A stretch of DNA of 64,000 bases from Rhipicephalus microplus (Eukaryota; Arthropoda; Arachnida; Ixodida; Ixodidae). This document shows, piece after piece, positions 12,498 to 21,394 of this stretch; positions within the stretch are counted from its first letter, which is position 1; each line of letters begins with the position of its first letter. Made by a program: the position numbers and the translations under genes. The stretch covers positions 95,560,202-95,624,201 of the forward strand of contig NC_134701.1 in the NCBI RefSeq assembly GCF_043290135.1, written 5' to 3'. The notes below the pieces were generated by a model. That model did not search any database, was not told the origin of the DNA, and worked only from the letters and a program-made list of their open reading frames with translations.

Positions 12498-12917
12498 CTA
12501 CGCGTAAGGCCACGCCACGATGTTCGTTCTCGATGTCGGAATATGGAGGAACACATTTAGCAAAACTGACGAACAAATCATGCAAATAATTATCGCTCCA
12601 TACTCTTGCAGAAAATCTGTGCCCAAAATGACTGGCTGAGAAGAATTGGGCAGTACAAGGAATGACGCTACAAAAGCCAACGCACAAATCTCAAGCCCGG
12701 CAGTGCACCTTCCTATAGGGGATACGCGGTGTCCTCCAGCGGTGATTAGATGAGGGCCGTCCCACGTTGTCAGCACCTTGTGTAGACAGGTGGTCAATGA
12801 AGCACTCATCACCGAGTAATCAGCTTCCGTGTCGACAAGCGCAGACACCGGATAACAGTCGACGGAAACGGTAATGGCAGCGGATGTTCTGTTGGCCGTT
12901 TCAGAAACAGGCTGCAA
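12498..12917 (-). pseudogene. gypsy 1 aspartic protease remnant with altered active site (copy 1)
   Basis: Retropepsin-like segment of 139 residues: YPVSALVDTEADYSVMSA carries the active-site motif as DTE instead of DTG, and the downstream PVILGTDFLQEYGA is the flap/ILG-type motif of gypsy proteases. The Gly to Glu change next to the catalytic Asp should abolish activity. It lies directly downstream of gag in element order and reads into a linker with stops before RT. Confidence 0.75.
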
Positions 12918-13578
12918 TTGTACGTCATAACGCAGTGACGAAGGATATTTGTCGGTTCTCGTGACAGCGGCCTAACCTTCGGAGGTCGCCGCTTTCAGTT
13001 TCCCTGGCGTGGGCTTGCGCCACTTACATCAGGGGACCCAAAGGCGGATCGGATGCGGTACGTTGATGCGGACGGACGGGGTGATGGTGACCGTGATTGT
13101 CGTCGCGGCGGGACAGGAGCGTGATGGCTACCTTTTAAGTAATCCGCAATTTCTTGCGGGCACTCACCATATCAAGGACAACGGGCATCTGGTGGAATTC
13201 GCGTAGGCCTATTCATCGGTAGTAAGAGTCGTGGTACATGTGTCCAACTTCATCACAATGGTAACAAAGAACGATTGTCGGGTGCACGCCAGATGGTGGA
13301 CTTCCGCGGGCCAGGACGAAAATCGACCTGAGAAGGTAGGCGATGGGCTATAGACTTGGAAATTGTCTGTGGGTCCCAGCAGGTGGATGAGCAAAATGTG
13401 CCGTCGATGGCGTACAGACGCGCAGGGCACCCGCGTAGGAAAGTGTGGGAGGTTCGACTTCCGATGGTGATGTGGAATGAACGACCTGCCTGATTTCGTT
13501 ACGAACGATGTCTGTAAGAGCAGTTATACACGGATGGGACGCTGCATGAGATTTCCAAAGTTCTTCGCGTACAACCTG

Positions 13579-14244
13579 TCATATGAGTTCTGTGAAGACC
13601 TCCCTGTTATCACCTCCTTGTACAAGCGAGCACGCATTCGACATGGCCGCCTTACGCTTATATTGCAACAACCACTGCTGAAGCATGCGCTCCATAATTG
13701 TGGCCTCACGTATGAACTCCGACACAGTCGTAGGAAGGTTGCGCACAAGGCCCGTGAAAAGTTGCTCCTTTACGCCTCGCATTAGCAGGCGCACCTTCTT
13801 GTCTTCTGTCATGTGGGGGTCAGCCCGTGGAATCAATCGCGACATCTCTTCGACAAACATGGCAATGCCCTCGTTCAGCATTTGAAACCGCAAAGAAAGT
13901 GCTTGCTCCGCTCTCTCTTTCCGGTCGGGGTTACTGAACTCCTGGCGAAGCTGCCGATGGAATTCCTGACAACTCATGAATGAAGCTTCGTGGTTCTCGT
14001 TCTACACTCTTCAAGCGTCTAACAAGGAGATGTACACTTTATTCAACTTACAGCGATTATCCCAGTCATTTATGGCAGCAACCCGGTTGAAATGGTCCAG
14101 CCAGTCTTCGACATCCTCACCGGCATCGCCGTGGAATGGGTTGGGTGTGCGAGGCATGTTGATGACACAGGGTACGCTAACGGATGGGTCATGCTTGGCT
14201 TGGGTTGCGGATGTGGCAAACAAAGTCCTCACGGAACTTGCCAA
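13579..14244 (-). pseudogene. gypsy 1 gag remnant (copy 1)
   Basis: The N-terminal segment (14244-14011) has the gag signature NPFHGDAGEDVEDWLDHFNR, and the central segment (13977-13579) SCQEFHRQLRQEFSNPDRKE and LIPRADPHMTEDKKVRLLMR. These are typical of the retrotransposon gag capsid domain of arthropod gypsy elements. A stop/frameshift between 14011 and 13977 separates the two. Copy 2 differs by one Glu to Ala change. A zinc-knuckle remnant may lie near 13250 but is degraded. Confidence 0.75.
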
Positions 14245-14381
14245 GCGGCCGTACTGTGGTAGTAGTCCTTGAAGGCGGCGGCTGCTTCGATGGATATCAG
14301 CAGACTATGGTGCACTGGCAGTGGTTACTTCTGGTTCAGGACCAGCAGGCATAAGACGTTGCAGTACAGTACCTCCACCAG

Positions 14382-14491
14382 TCCGTCGCGAGAGAAAACG
14401 ATAGACAGGTACTCGAAGTGGACGACTGTTTACTCAGCCACAGCAACCACTCACTTCTTCGCTCTCCTCTTCTGCCACCAAGACAGCGTGG

Positions 14492-14493
<2 letters not shown>
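14382..14493 (-). repeat. Probable 5' LTR of gypsy 1 (copy 1)
   Basis: On the minus strand it starts TTGCCACGCTGTC immediately after (AT)n and ends before CTGGTGGAGGTACTG, the position of a primer-binding site (compare GGTGGAGGTGCTGGG in gypsy 2). A second copy of this LTR is not present, so the assignment rests on position and on the PBS-like sequence. Confidence 0.5.

Positions 14494-14571
<78 letters not shown>
14494..14571. repeat. (AT)n microsatellite between gypsy 1 and gypsy 2 (copy 1)
   Basis: About 78 bp of pure AT separating two gypsy LTR ends. Copy 2 has about 106 bp here with AAATAT and ACATAT interruptions (32729-32834). Confidence 0.97.
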
Positions 14572-14574
<3 letters not shown>

Positions 14575-14709
14575 AGTGGGGAAGAGGGAGAGAGACAGTA
14601 TCTAGTTGGAGCACCTGAAAGACGACTACGACGAAGAGCTGAGCTCGTGACAGTGGCTGACGCCTCTTGAACCAGGCAGTTGGTTTTATTCGATAAACCA
14701 CCTTATAAC
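14572..14709 (+). repeat. gypsy 2 LTR, inverted copy (copy 1)
   Basis: TGTAGTGGGGAAGAGGG… to …CCTTATAAC. It is the reverse complement of 17140-17277 over about 138 bp with a few mismatches (for example ATCTAG for ATGTAG and CGATAAAC for CAATAAAC). It contains the polyadenylation-like segment TTTTATTCGATAAAC. It lies in the wrong orientation for a 3' LTR of this element. Confidence 0.85.
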
Positions 14710-14711
14710 TT

Positions 14712-15143
14712 TCACGTCAACAAAGTCACGTCTTTAATCGTGACTTTGTTTAAACGGCGGTAACCGACGCAAAAGCGAATCGAGCCGTCTTTTTTCCTCA
14801 CAAGTACCACAGGTGAATACCAGGGACTGCTGGACGGCCGAATGACGCCACGTTGAAGCATGTCGGCCACTTGCTCGGTGATTACACGACGCTCCACAGA
14901 AGATACACGGTAGGGACGCTGTCGCAAAGGCGCTTGGGAGCCGGTGTTAATCTGATGCACAACGGTGTGCGTTCGGCCTAAGGACGTCTGCTGGCAATCG
15001 AACAAGCCGCGAAGCTGGTGAAGAAGTTCTAGAAGCTTTTCGCGGTGTGGTTCTTCAAGTTCGCCATCAATTGAGGGGCCAAACAAATTATTATTTTCGT
15101 GGACAATTGAATGGGCAGATGGCGTCAATGCATTAAGCTGCAA
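14712..15143 (-). pseudogene. gypsy 2 RT N-terminal fragment (copy 1)
   Basis: 143 residues covering the leader to the RT palm: [65 protein letters not shown]. This is the segment that precedes YPLPRIDD in gypsy RTs, and it ends precisely there. The last residues (TLLT) come from fold-back junction DNA, not RT. Confidence 0.8.
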
Positions 15144-15446
15144 TTCACTTTCACCGTCAAGGTCGAAGATGGAGGAAACGTCTAAGTCTTAGAATGTTCC
15201 AATACATTCTCCGCGACGCAAGGTTGTGGGAGACGGCAAGGGTTTTGTGACAAACAAATTGGTAGCGCCTGCCGAAATACCTAGAACTGCAAACGGCAAC
15301 GCGAGGCTCTTGCGACTTTGGAATGTTTGGGAAGGCGTAAACAACACTGAAGACTTAGGCACATCGGCACAAGATACGGGAACAAAGGCTGCGCTAGTCG
15401 GTGGTATGTCGATGTCGTCAGTGACAAACAGCTTGTTCAACGGAAA

Positions 15447-15881
15447 TTATTGAGACGAGGCACACAACGCAGAGAAGGCCACTTCAGCACGAGCACAGTC
15501 GATAACCGCATGATTACGAGACAAGAAATCCCAGCCGAGGATCACCTCATGAGAACACGCCTGTAGCACAAGAAATTCAACGGTATACAAAACATCTTCG
15601 ATAAGAATGCGGGCGGTACAAGCAGCTGATGGTCGAATATGGTGAGCACTGGCAGTACGGAGGGACAACCCCTTTGGCGTCGTGGTAACCATCCGAAGCA
15701 GGCGGCAAAGTTTTAAATCAATTACTGAAACGGCAGCACCAGTGTCGACAAGCGCAAGGGTACGGTAACCATCCACAAAAACGTCAATGAGGTTGGTCGG
15801 AGAAATGCGAGTACTTGAATCTTTCGACGACGACGGAGTTCGTGCCTCCGGAACTGCGGCTTCTAGTTTTCCGCGTCTCAA
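15447..15881 (-). CDS. gypsy 2 aspartic protease (copy 1)
   Basis: The 144-residue open frame overlaps the end of gag by four bases. RTLALVDTGAAVSVIDLK gives an intact DTGA active site, and SHEVILGWDFLSRNHAVID the downstream ILGWDFL motif of gypsy proteases. The enzyme would process the element polyprotein. The continuation towards RT (15440-15189) is out of frame or interrupted by a stop at 15447, so no full pol polyprotein can be made. Confidence 0.7.
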   Translation of the reverse strand: MRRGKLEAAVPEARTPSSSKDSSTRISPTNLIDVFVDGYRTLALVDTGAAVSVIDLKLCRLLRMVTTTPKGLSLRTASAHHIRPSAACTARILIEDVLYTVEFLVLQACSHEVILGWDFLSRNHAVIDCARAEVAFSALCASSQ

Positions 15882-17080
15882 GGGCAGGGTCGACGGCGCA
15901 TAGGCGACAGGGAGCGACGTCGGGGAAATGGAGATTGGTGACTGACTGAGGGAGGACGGTCGGGTGAAGAGGATCCTTGTTGACGTGCCGTGTTGTTAAA
16001 GCGCCGAGAGTCGTGCCACGATCTTTGCATGTTGTCGCTCTGAACGAGAGGGCGGCGGCGGCTCAAGCGAACCACATGTCCTGCGTAACCGCAAGAATAG
16101 CAAATCGGGTGGTTCTCTGCGGTGCACCATGGATTCGGAAACGCTGCAATCGGCCGGCTGAATGGAACTGGTGATGGCCTAACAGGGATCGGTGAGGTAG
16201 CATAAGTGGGCTGTCGAGGTGCTCTGGCTGCAACGACTTGCGCATACGTCAAGGGTGCGGCCTCCAGAGGTGGTGAACGAGTGAAAGGCAAAGCGTCCGC
16301 TACCTCATCTTGTATGACGTGCCTTATGGCCGGGGCCAGATGATCTGGGGCCAATGGATGCGTTTGTGCTGGCTCGGTCGCGCTCGATAAAATGGAGAGC
16401 TGCCGAGCGACCTCCTCACGCACGAACTGCTTTATGCGAGCCAACATGTCGTTCTGGTCTCCGAGAGTCAAGGCCGGGATCGAATCACGTTGTTCCAGAG
16501 AGCGCCGTGTTTTGGCGCGTTGCTTGCGCAATTCGTCAAAACTCTGGCACAAGCCGACGAGTTCGGCGATGATTTGTGGGTCCTTGGCTAACAACATTTT
16601 AAATGCGTCATCGCATATGCCTTTGAGGATTTGTTTGATTTTGTCGGCTTCGAGCATCGCTGGGTTTACCCACTTGCACAAGTCAACAACGTCTTCAATG
16701 TAGCTGGTAAAGGTCTCTCCTGGCTGTTGAGCGCGCTCACGAAGTCGTTGTTCTGCGCGGAGTTTTCGCACAGCAGGGTGGTCGAAAACTTGCGAAAAGG
16801 AGGCCTTGAATGAATCCCAGCTGGCAATGTCGGCTTCATGATTGCGTAACCAAAGACTAGCGACGCCGGACAAGTAAAATCTTACATAGGTCAGCTTAGC
16901 CGCATCGTCCCACTTGTTCGCTGCGCTCACCTTGTGGTAAGTAGCCAGACACTCCTGAACGTCTTGGCCGTCAGTGCCGCTGAAGATGAGTGGGTGACGC
17001 AGTGGCCACACGCCGGGACATGTAGAGGCGGGAACTTGCGAGGTACCTTGGGTGGAGGGTTCTTCCAGCATTGCTGGCAC
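15878..17080 (-). CDS. gypsy 2 gag polyprotein, open but with a defective zinc knuckle (copy 1)
   Basis: A 400-residue ORF starting MPAMLEEPSTQGTSQV. The capsid-like region includes RHPLIFSGTDGQDVQECLAT, NKWDDAAKLTYVRFYLSG, ASWDSFKASFSQVF and QRLRERAQQPGETFTSYIED, matching the retrotransposon gag domain. Near residue 330 is CYSCGYAGHVVRLS, a CCHC knuckle whose last Cys is missing. The tail is Arg/Ser/Pro-rich and basic, suited to RNA binding. It starts about 60 bp inside the LTR/PBS and overlaps the protease frame by four bases. Confidence 0.8.
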   Translation of the reverse strand: MPAMLEEPSTQGTSQVPASTCPGVWPLRHPLIFSGTDGQDVQECLATYHKVSAANKWDDAAKLTYVRFYLSGVASLWLRNHEADIASWDSFKASFSQVFDHPAVRKLRAEQRLRERAQQPGETFTSYIEDVVDLCKWVNPAMLEADKIKQILKGICDDAFKMLLAKDPQIIAELVGLCQSFDELRKQRAKTRRSLEQRDSIPALTLGDQNDMLARIKQFVREEVARQLSILSSATEPAQTHPLAPDHLAPAIRHVIQDEVADALPFTRSPPLEAAPLTYAQVVAARAPRQPTYATSPIPVRPSPVPFSRPIAAFPNPWCTAENHPICYSCGYAGHVVRLSRRRPLVQSDNMQRSWHDSRRFNNTARQQGSSSPDRPPSVSHQSPFPRRRSLSPMRRRPCP

Positions 17081-17139
17081 TGCAGATAAGGTGTGACTTC
17101 GTAGTTCCAGCTTCGGAGACTACCCAGCACCTCCACCAA

Positions 17140-17277
17140 ATTATAAGGGGGTTTATTGAATAAAACCAACTGCCTGGTGCAAGAGGCGTCAGCCACTGTC
17201 ACGAGCTCAGCTCTTCGTCGTACTCGTCTTTCAGGTGCTCCAACTACATACTGTATCTCTCCCTCTTCCCCACTACA
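17140..17277 (-). repeat. gypsy 2 5' LTR (copy 1)
   Basis: The minus strand starts TGTAGTGGGGAAGAGGG beside (AT)n, contains TTTTATTCAATAAACCCCC (polyA-signal-like) and ends CTTATAA, followed by TTTGGTGGAGGTGCTGGGT, the expected place of a tRNA primer-binding site. It is about 138 bp, short for a gypsy LTR, so it may itself be a truncated LTR. Confidence 0.75.

Positions 17278-17303
<26 letters not shown>
17278..17303. repeat. Short (AT)n tract (copy 1)
   Basis: AT run immediately outside the gypsy 2 5' LTR. It is about 2 bp longer in copy 2 (35541-35568). Confidence 0.9.
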
Positions 17304-17308
<5 letters not shown>

Positions 17309-17427
17309 ATCTCACGAATGAGGTACATTGTTTGCCCCCCCCCTCGCGAAAGAGGAGTGGGTACGCCACACTGCGTGAAATGGAGATAACTCCTTTATCG
17401 ATGACAAAACGCAAGGCACGTGTATCA

Positions 17428-20190
17428 CCATCGTCATCATCGTCTGCCTGACTAGGTTCAGTGCAAGACAAAGGCCTCTCCCCTGTTTAGCCAGTCAACT
17501 TGGTCCTGTGTTTGCTGCTGCCAATCTACACCCGCAAACTTCATAATATCATCTACCCACCTAACTTTCTGTCTCCCCCCAACCCGCTTGCCTGCTGTAG
17601 GAATCACATCAGTTTCTTTAATGACCAGCGGTTATCCTGTCTACGTGCTACATTCCCGGCCATTGTCCATCTCCTCTTCTTGATTTCAACTATGATGTCC
17701 TTAACCCTGGTTTGTTTCTTGATCCACGCTGCTCTCTTCTAGTCTCTTGAGGTTACACCTATCATTTTCCTTTCCATCGCTCGCGGCGTCTTCCTCAATG
17801 CAAGCTGAACACTATTCGTAAGTCTCCAAGTTTCTGCTCCTTAGGTGAGTACCGGCAAGGTCCAGTTGTTATATACCTTCCTTTTGCGAGATAGTGGCAG
17901 TCTACCACTCATGATTTGAGAGTACTTGCCAAATGTGCTCGAGCCCATATTATTCTTCTAGGTACTTCAATCTCGTGGTTCGGCTCCGTGGTTATTACCT
18001 ATTCTAAAGATACGGAGTATTTCACCACTTCAAAGACACTTTTGCGCTGTTCTCTTCCGAGGTTGTTGTATATTACTTTCGTTTTCTGCAGAATATTTTA
18101 AAAGCTACCTTTCTTCTCTTCTTGTGGAACTCAATAACTATGAGTATTAATTTGTCCTTTTATTTACTCAGCAATGCAATATGATGGGGGAAGCACAGGT
18201 TGATCGGGGAAGCGAAGTGGCAGTTGATCGTCTGTACAATTCTTCCACGATGTTTATATATGCTTTGTGGACACCCTGATTCCGCAGTGTCTGCATAACT
18301 GCTGATATTTGTACTGAATTGTAATCTGTGAAGGCTATGTATAGTTGTTGGCTGTATTCTGAGGCTTTTTCTGTTACCTGATAGTTAATATGAAGGTGGT
18401 TTAATGTTGAGTAGCCTGTTCAAAATCCTGCTTGTTTCTTTGGTTGATTTATTTCTAATATTGCCTTGATTATATTAGCAATTACCTTTGTGAACAGCTT
18501 GTATACGACAGAGAGCAAGCTGATTGGCTTGTAATTCTTCAAGTCCTTGTCATCACCTCTCTTATGCGTTAAGATATGTTAGCTATATTCTAAGATTCTG
18601 GTACCCTTCCCGTCAGGAGACAGTTCGTAAACAGGGTGGCTAGTTTTTCCAACACAATCTGTCCTCCGTCTTTCCCCGGATAAGATGTTACCTGATCCGC
18701 ACCAGCAGCTCTGGCTCTTTACATTCCCTGCAACGCTTTTCTGACTTCTTATATAATTATTGGTGGGATGCCATTTGTGTTACTGCTAGTTCTTATATTA
18801 AGGTTGTGGTTGTCCCGGCTACTGTACAGATCCCTGTAAAAACCATCCGCGATTTAAACTATTTTATTCATAATGGCAGTTACTGTGCCTTCCTGGTTCC
18901 TTAGTGCATACATCTGATTTTTGCCTATCCCAAGTTTCCTCTTCACTGCTTTGACACTTCCCCTATTCTTTAGAGCGTGTTCAATTCTCTCCATGTTATT
19001 CCCTCTTACATCGAATACCATAAGCTTACTAATCAATTTCGAAAGCTCTGCCAATTCTCCTTTGTCTATTGTATTTGAGGCTTTCATGTTTGACGCTTCT
19101 TAATGAGGTTTTTTGTCTCCTGGGACAGTGTGCCAGTGTCCTGCCTAACTACCATACCTCCAAGCTTCACTGCACACTCCGTAATGATTCTCGCCAGATT
19201 ATAATTAATTTCGTCAACGCTAAAGCTGGTTTTCTCCATAAGAGCCAAGTACCTGTTCTGAATCGAGACTCTGAAATCCTGTACTTTCTCTCTCAGTGCT
19301 AACTCATTGATCAGCTTCTTGCGTATCAGTTTCTGTCGTCCATTCTTCAAGTCTAGGCGACTTCGAGACCGTGCCATTTTATGGTCACTGCACCGTACTT
19401 TGCCAAGCACTTCCACATTCTGCACGATGCCCGGGTGTGTATTTAGTATAAGGCCTATCTTGTTCTTACTTTCGCCATTAGGGCTCCTTCTTGTCCACTT
19501 AGTGTTCCCTCGTTTTCGGTTAAAGGTACGTGTTCGAGATCCGCAAGGTCTTGCTTTTTGCGAATTCTACAAATAACTCCCCTCTGACATTTCTAGTATT
19601 GATGTCATAGTCTCCTACTGCATGGTCTCCCGCCTGCTTCTTCCCTGCCTTTGCTTTGAAGTCGGCCATCAGTATAGTGTACTGTGTTTTTTTTATCTTA
19701 ATGATTGCTAATTCAACGTATTCATAAGAGCTTTCAACTGAAGCTTCATCATGGCTGGATGTAGCCGCGTGAGCCTGTACCACCATCATTTCGTATCTGT
19801 TATTGAGTTTAATTACGATAGTTACCACCCTTTTATTATTGCTATAGTATTCCCCTATGTTACTAGCTATATTTCTGTAGATAAAAAACCCACGCCTAGT
19901 TCTCTTCTATCAGCCAAACCACGATGACAAATGCATGCCCATTTTGTAGCACTGCATACGCCTCGTCTGTCCTTCTTATCTCACTGAGCCCTACTACATC
20001 CCATTTAACACCCTCTAGCTCCTAGAATAGTACAGCTAAATTTGCCTTCCAAGATAAGGTTCTAGGGTAAGACGCTGCCAAATTCAGGTTCCTATGGTGG
20101 CCAAGGTACAGACCCCGAGATTAGTAGCCCCTCTGCTGTGCTGCAGATCTGACCGTCACCATGGTCAGTTGCTTCGCAGCCACTGGGGAC
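17428..20190 (-). mobile_element. RTE/BovB-like LINE, decayed (RTE-1, copy 1)
   Basis: Minus-strand endonuclease pieces lie at 20140-19430: MMVVQAHAATSS; TQYTILMADFKAKAG, where RTE endonucleases have GDFNAKVG; and VEVLGKVRCSDHKMARSRSR near 19425-19370. A linker follows (19425-18854, RRYLALMEK-type region). The RT (about 18830-18120) has its catalytic box degraded to FPHH. The C-terminal segment reads RQKVRWVDDIMKFAGVDWQQ near 17580-17510, and the 3' end has GATGATGACGATGG-type sequence (about 17440-17428), as RTE elements often do. Multiple stops and frameshifts. The 5' limit is uncertain. Confidence 0.8.
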
Positions 20191-20372
20191 TGAGGACCGT
20201 GAGTGAATTCACGTACGCATCTGAGAGGTAGTGGCCAGATACTGCACCAGGATGGCCAATCCTTCTCTGGTAAGAGAGTGCTTTACCACCGGTGGTCACC
20301 AGTGAGGTCCCACCCCCAGTCTCTTGATGCAGTTCTATCACCGCGCACATTTCTTAAATTTGGATGGGAACG

Positions 20373-20446
20373 GCGCGGCACCGGGATTCGAACCCTGGGC
20401 CTCTTGAACGTGAGGCTGATACTCTAACTACTACGTCATCGCTGCT
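20373..20446 (-). mobile_element. tRNA-like segment (tRNA-derived SINE head or pseudo-tRNA), copy 1
   Basis: The minus strand contains TGACGTAGTAGTTAGAG (A-box-like) and GGTTCGAATCC (a perfect B box, plus-strand 20384-20394). The anticodon arm pairs as GCCTC/GAGGC around an 8-nt loop, but the acceptor stem has several mismatches. A functional tRNA is unlikely; a tRNA-derived SINE head is the better reading. Confidence 0.55.
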
Positions 20447-20797
20447 GAATGTCATCACTGCTCTTTGAAAGGGTTAACTGGTGGCCTAAATATGAACAAT
20501 AGTGACCTAATTGAGAACAATTATTTCCAGACTATCTAATGCTTTATAAGAAGGCTCCAGAACAACTCAAAACATTCTAAAAAAAGCTCTACCCTTCAAT
20601 AACACAATTAAGGCTCGTTACCTATAATTTACATTTGTCAACGTGACCTCCTTGTCAAACCCATAACTCAACATAATCTGATCTACATGTCACATTCGTT
20701 ACTTAAAGTAGTATTCACATACACTTCACTTCAAACTTCTAGGGGCGAACTTCTAGGGGCGAAGCTCCTTATGGCGTGGATCAGTCACTCCTCCTCC

Positions 20798-20910
20798 GTA
20801 TGTATGTATGTATGTATGTATGTATGTATGTATGTATGTATGTATGTATGTATGTATGTATGTATGTATGTATGTATGTATGTATGTATGTATGTATGCA
20901 TGTATGTATG
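20798..20910. repeat. (GTAT)n microsatellite (copy 1)
   Basis: About 113 bp of tetranucleotide repeat with one GCAT interruption near the right end. Copy 2 (39062-39170) is one unit shorter. The long Met-Tyr-Val-Cys and Thr-Tyr-Ile-His ORFs across it are artefacts. Confidence 0.97.
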
Positions 20911-20980
20911 CAGCCACCGGTGGCACATACCCGCTCTAGAGTGGTTGCGAGATGGGAGATAGCATAGTTGGAGTGTTCAC

Positions 20981-21172
20981 TAGACGGACGCACGGACGGA
21001 TGGTCATACAGACTATCACACGCATGGACGCATGGACGGATGCATGCACGAACGCAAGGACAGGCGGATGGACGGACTCGTGGACGGACGCATAGACAGA
21101 TGGACGGACGCAAGGATCGACGCACGGACGATCGCGCAGACGGATGGAAGCAAGAACGAACAGACAGACGCT
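20981..21172. repeat. Degenerate GGAC/GGAT tetranucleotide array (copy 1)
   Basis: Imperfect GACG/GATG/CACG/CATG units run for about 190 bp next to the (GTAT)n tract, read as Asp-Gly-Arg-Thr or Val-Arg-Pro repeats in translation. It looks like an old tetranucleotide array, not coding. Confidence 0.75.
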
Positions 21173-21394
21173 TCGCCCCACTCATCATCATTCACTCCTC
21201 GGATATACTGGAATTTTCTTTCTTTAATAATGACATCTACAAGTCAGATTTCGAAGCATTGTAAATCGTTCCTTTATTTTGAATATTAGGATGTTAGATT
21301 AAACGTCCAGTTGAAAGGTAACCAATGAACTCAAGCTTGGTTTAGGCGTTTCCAAACCAATTCACTGGTAGCTTGCCATCATCACCGTCGAGGC

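Larger units (their letters stand above)
11524..14493 (-). mobile_element. Ty3/gypsy element 1, truncated: LTR-gag-protease-RT (copy 1)
   Basis: Minus-strand order from the right: probable 5' LTR (about 14493-14382, starting TG beside (AT)n), a primer-binding-like GGTGGAGGT stretch (about 14380-14365), gag (14244-13579), protease (12917-12498), a linker, and RT (12291-11524). It ends inside the RT catalytic domain and abuts (AT)n, so the rest of RT, RNase H, integrase and the 3' LTR are absent. Stops and frameshifts are common. It is related to gypsy 2 but clearly diverged. Confidence 0.85.
14572..17277 (-). mobile_element. Ty3/gypsy element 2 with inverted LTRs and truncated RT (copy 1)
   Basis: The 5' LTR (17277-17140) lies on the minus strand, followed by a PBS-like GGTGGAGGTGCTGGG, gag (17080-15878), protease (15881-15447), a linker and the first part of RT (15143-14725). 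The RT breaks at [11 protein letters not shown] and is joined to a second LTR copy (14572-14709) in plus orientation. The two LTRs are therefore inverted relative to each other, unlike a normal element, and integrase, RNase H and most of RT are lost. Both outer ends abut (AT)n. Confidence 0.85.

Noticed and set aside
16354..16813. Plus-strand ORFs within gypsy 2
   Set aside because: Antisense shadows of gag.
20373..20446. Functional tRNA gene
   Set aside because: Acceptor stem mismatches and an 8-nt anticodon loop; kept only as tRNA-like.
20687..21264. Met-Tyr-Val-Cys, Thr-Tyr-Ile-His and Asp-Gly-Arg-Thr ORFs (also at 38951-39524)
   Set aside because: Products of (GTAT)n and degenerate GGAC arrays. 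Regular spacing with no spacers also rules out a CRISPR array.
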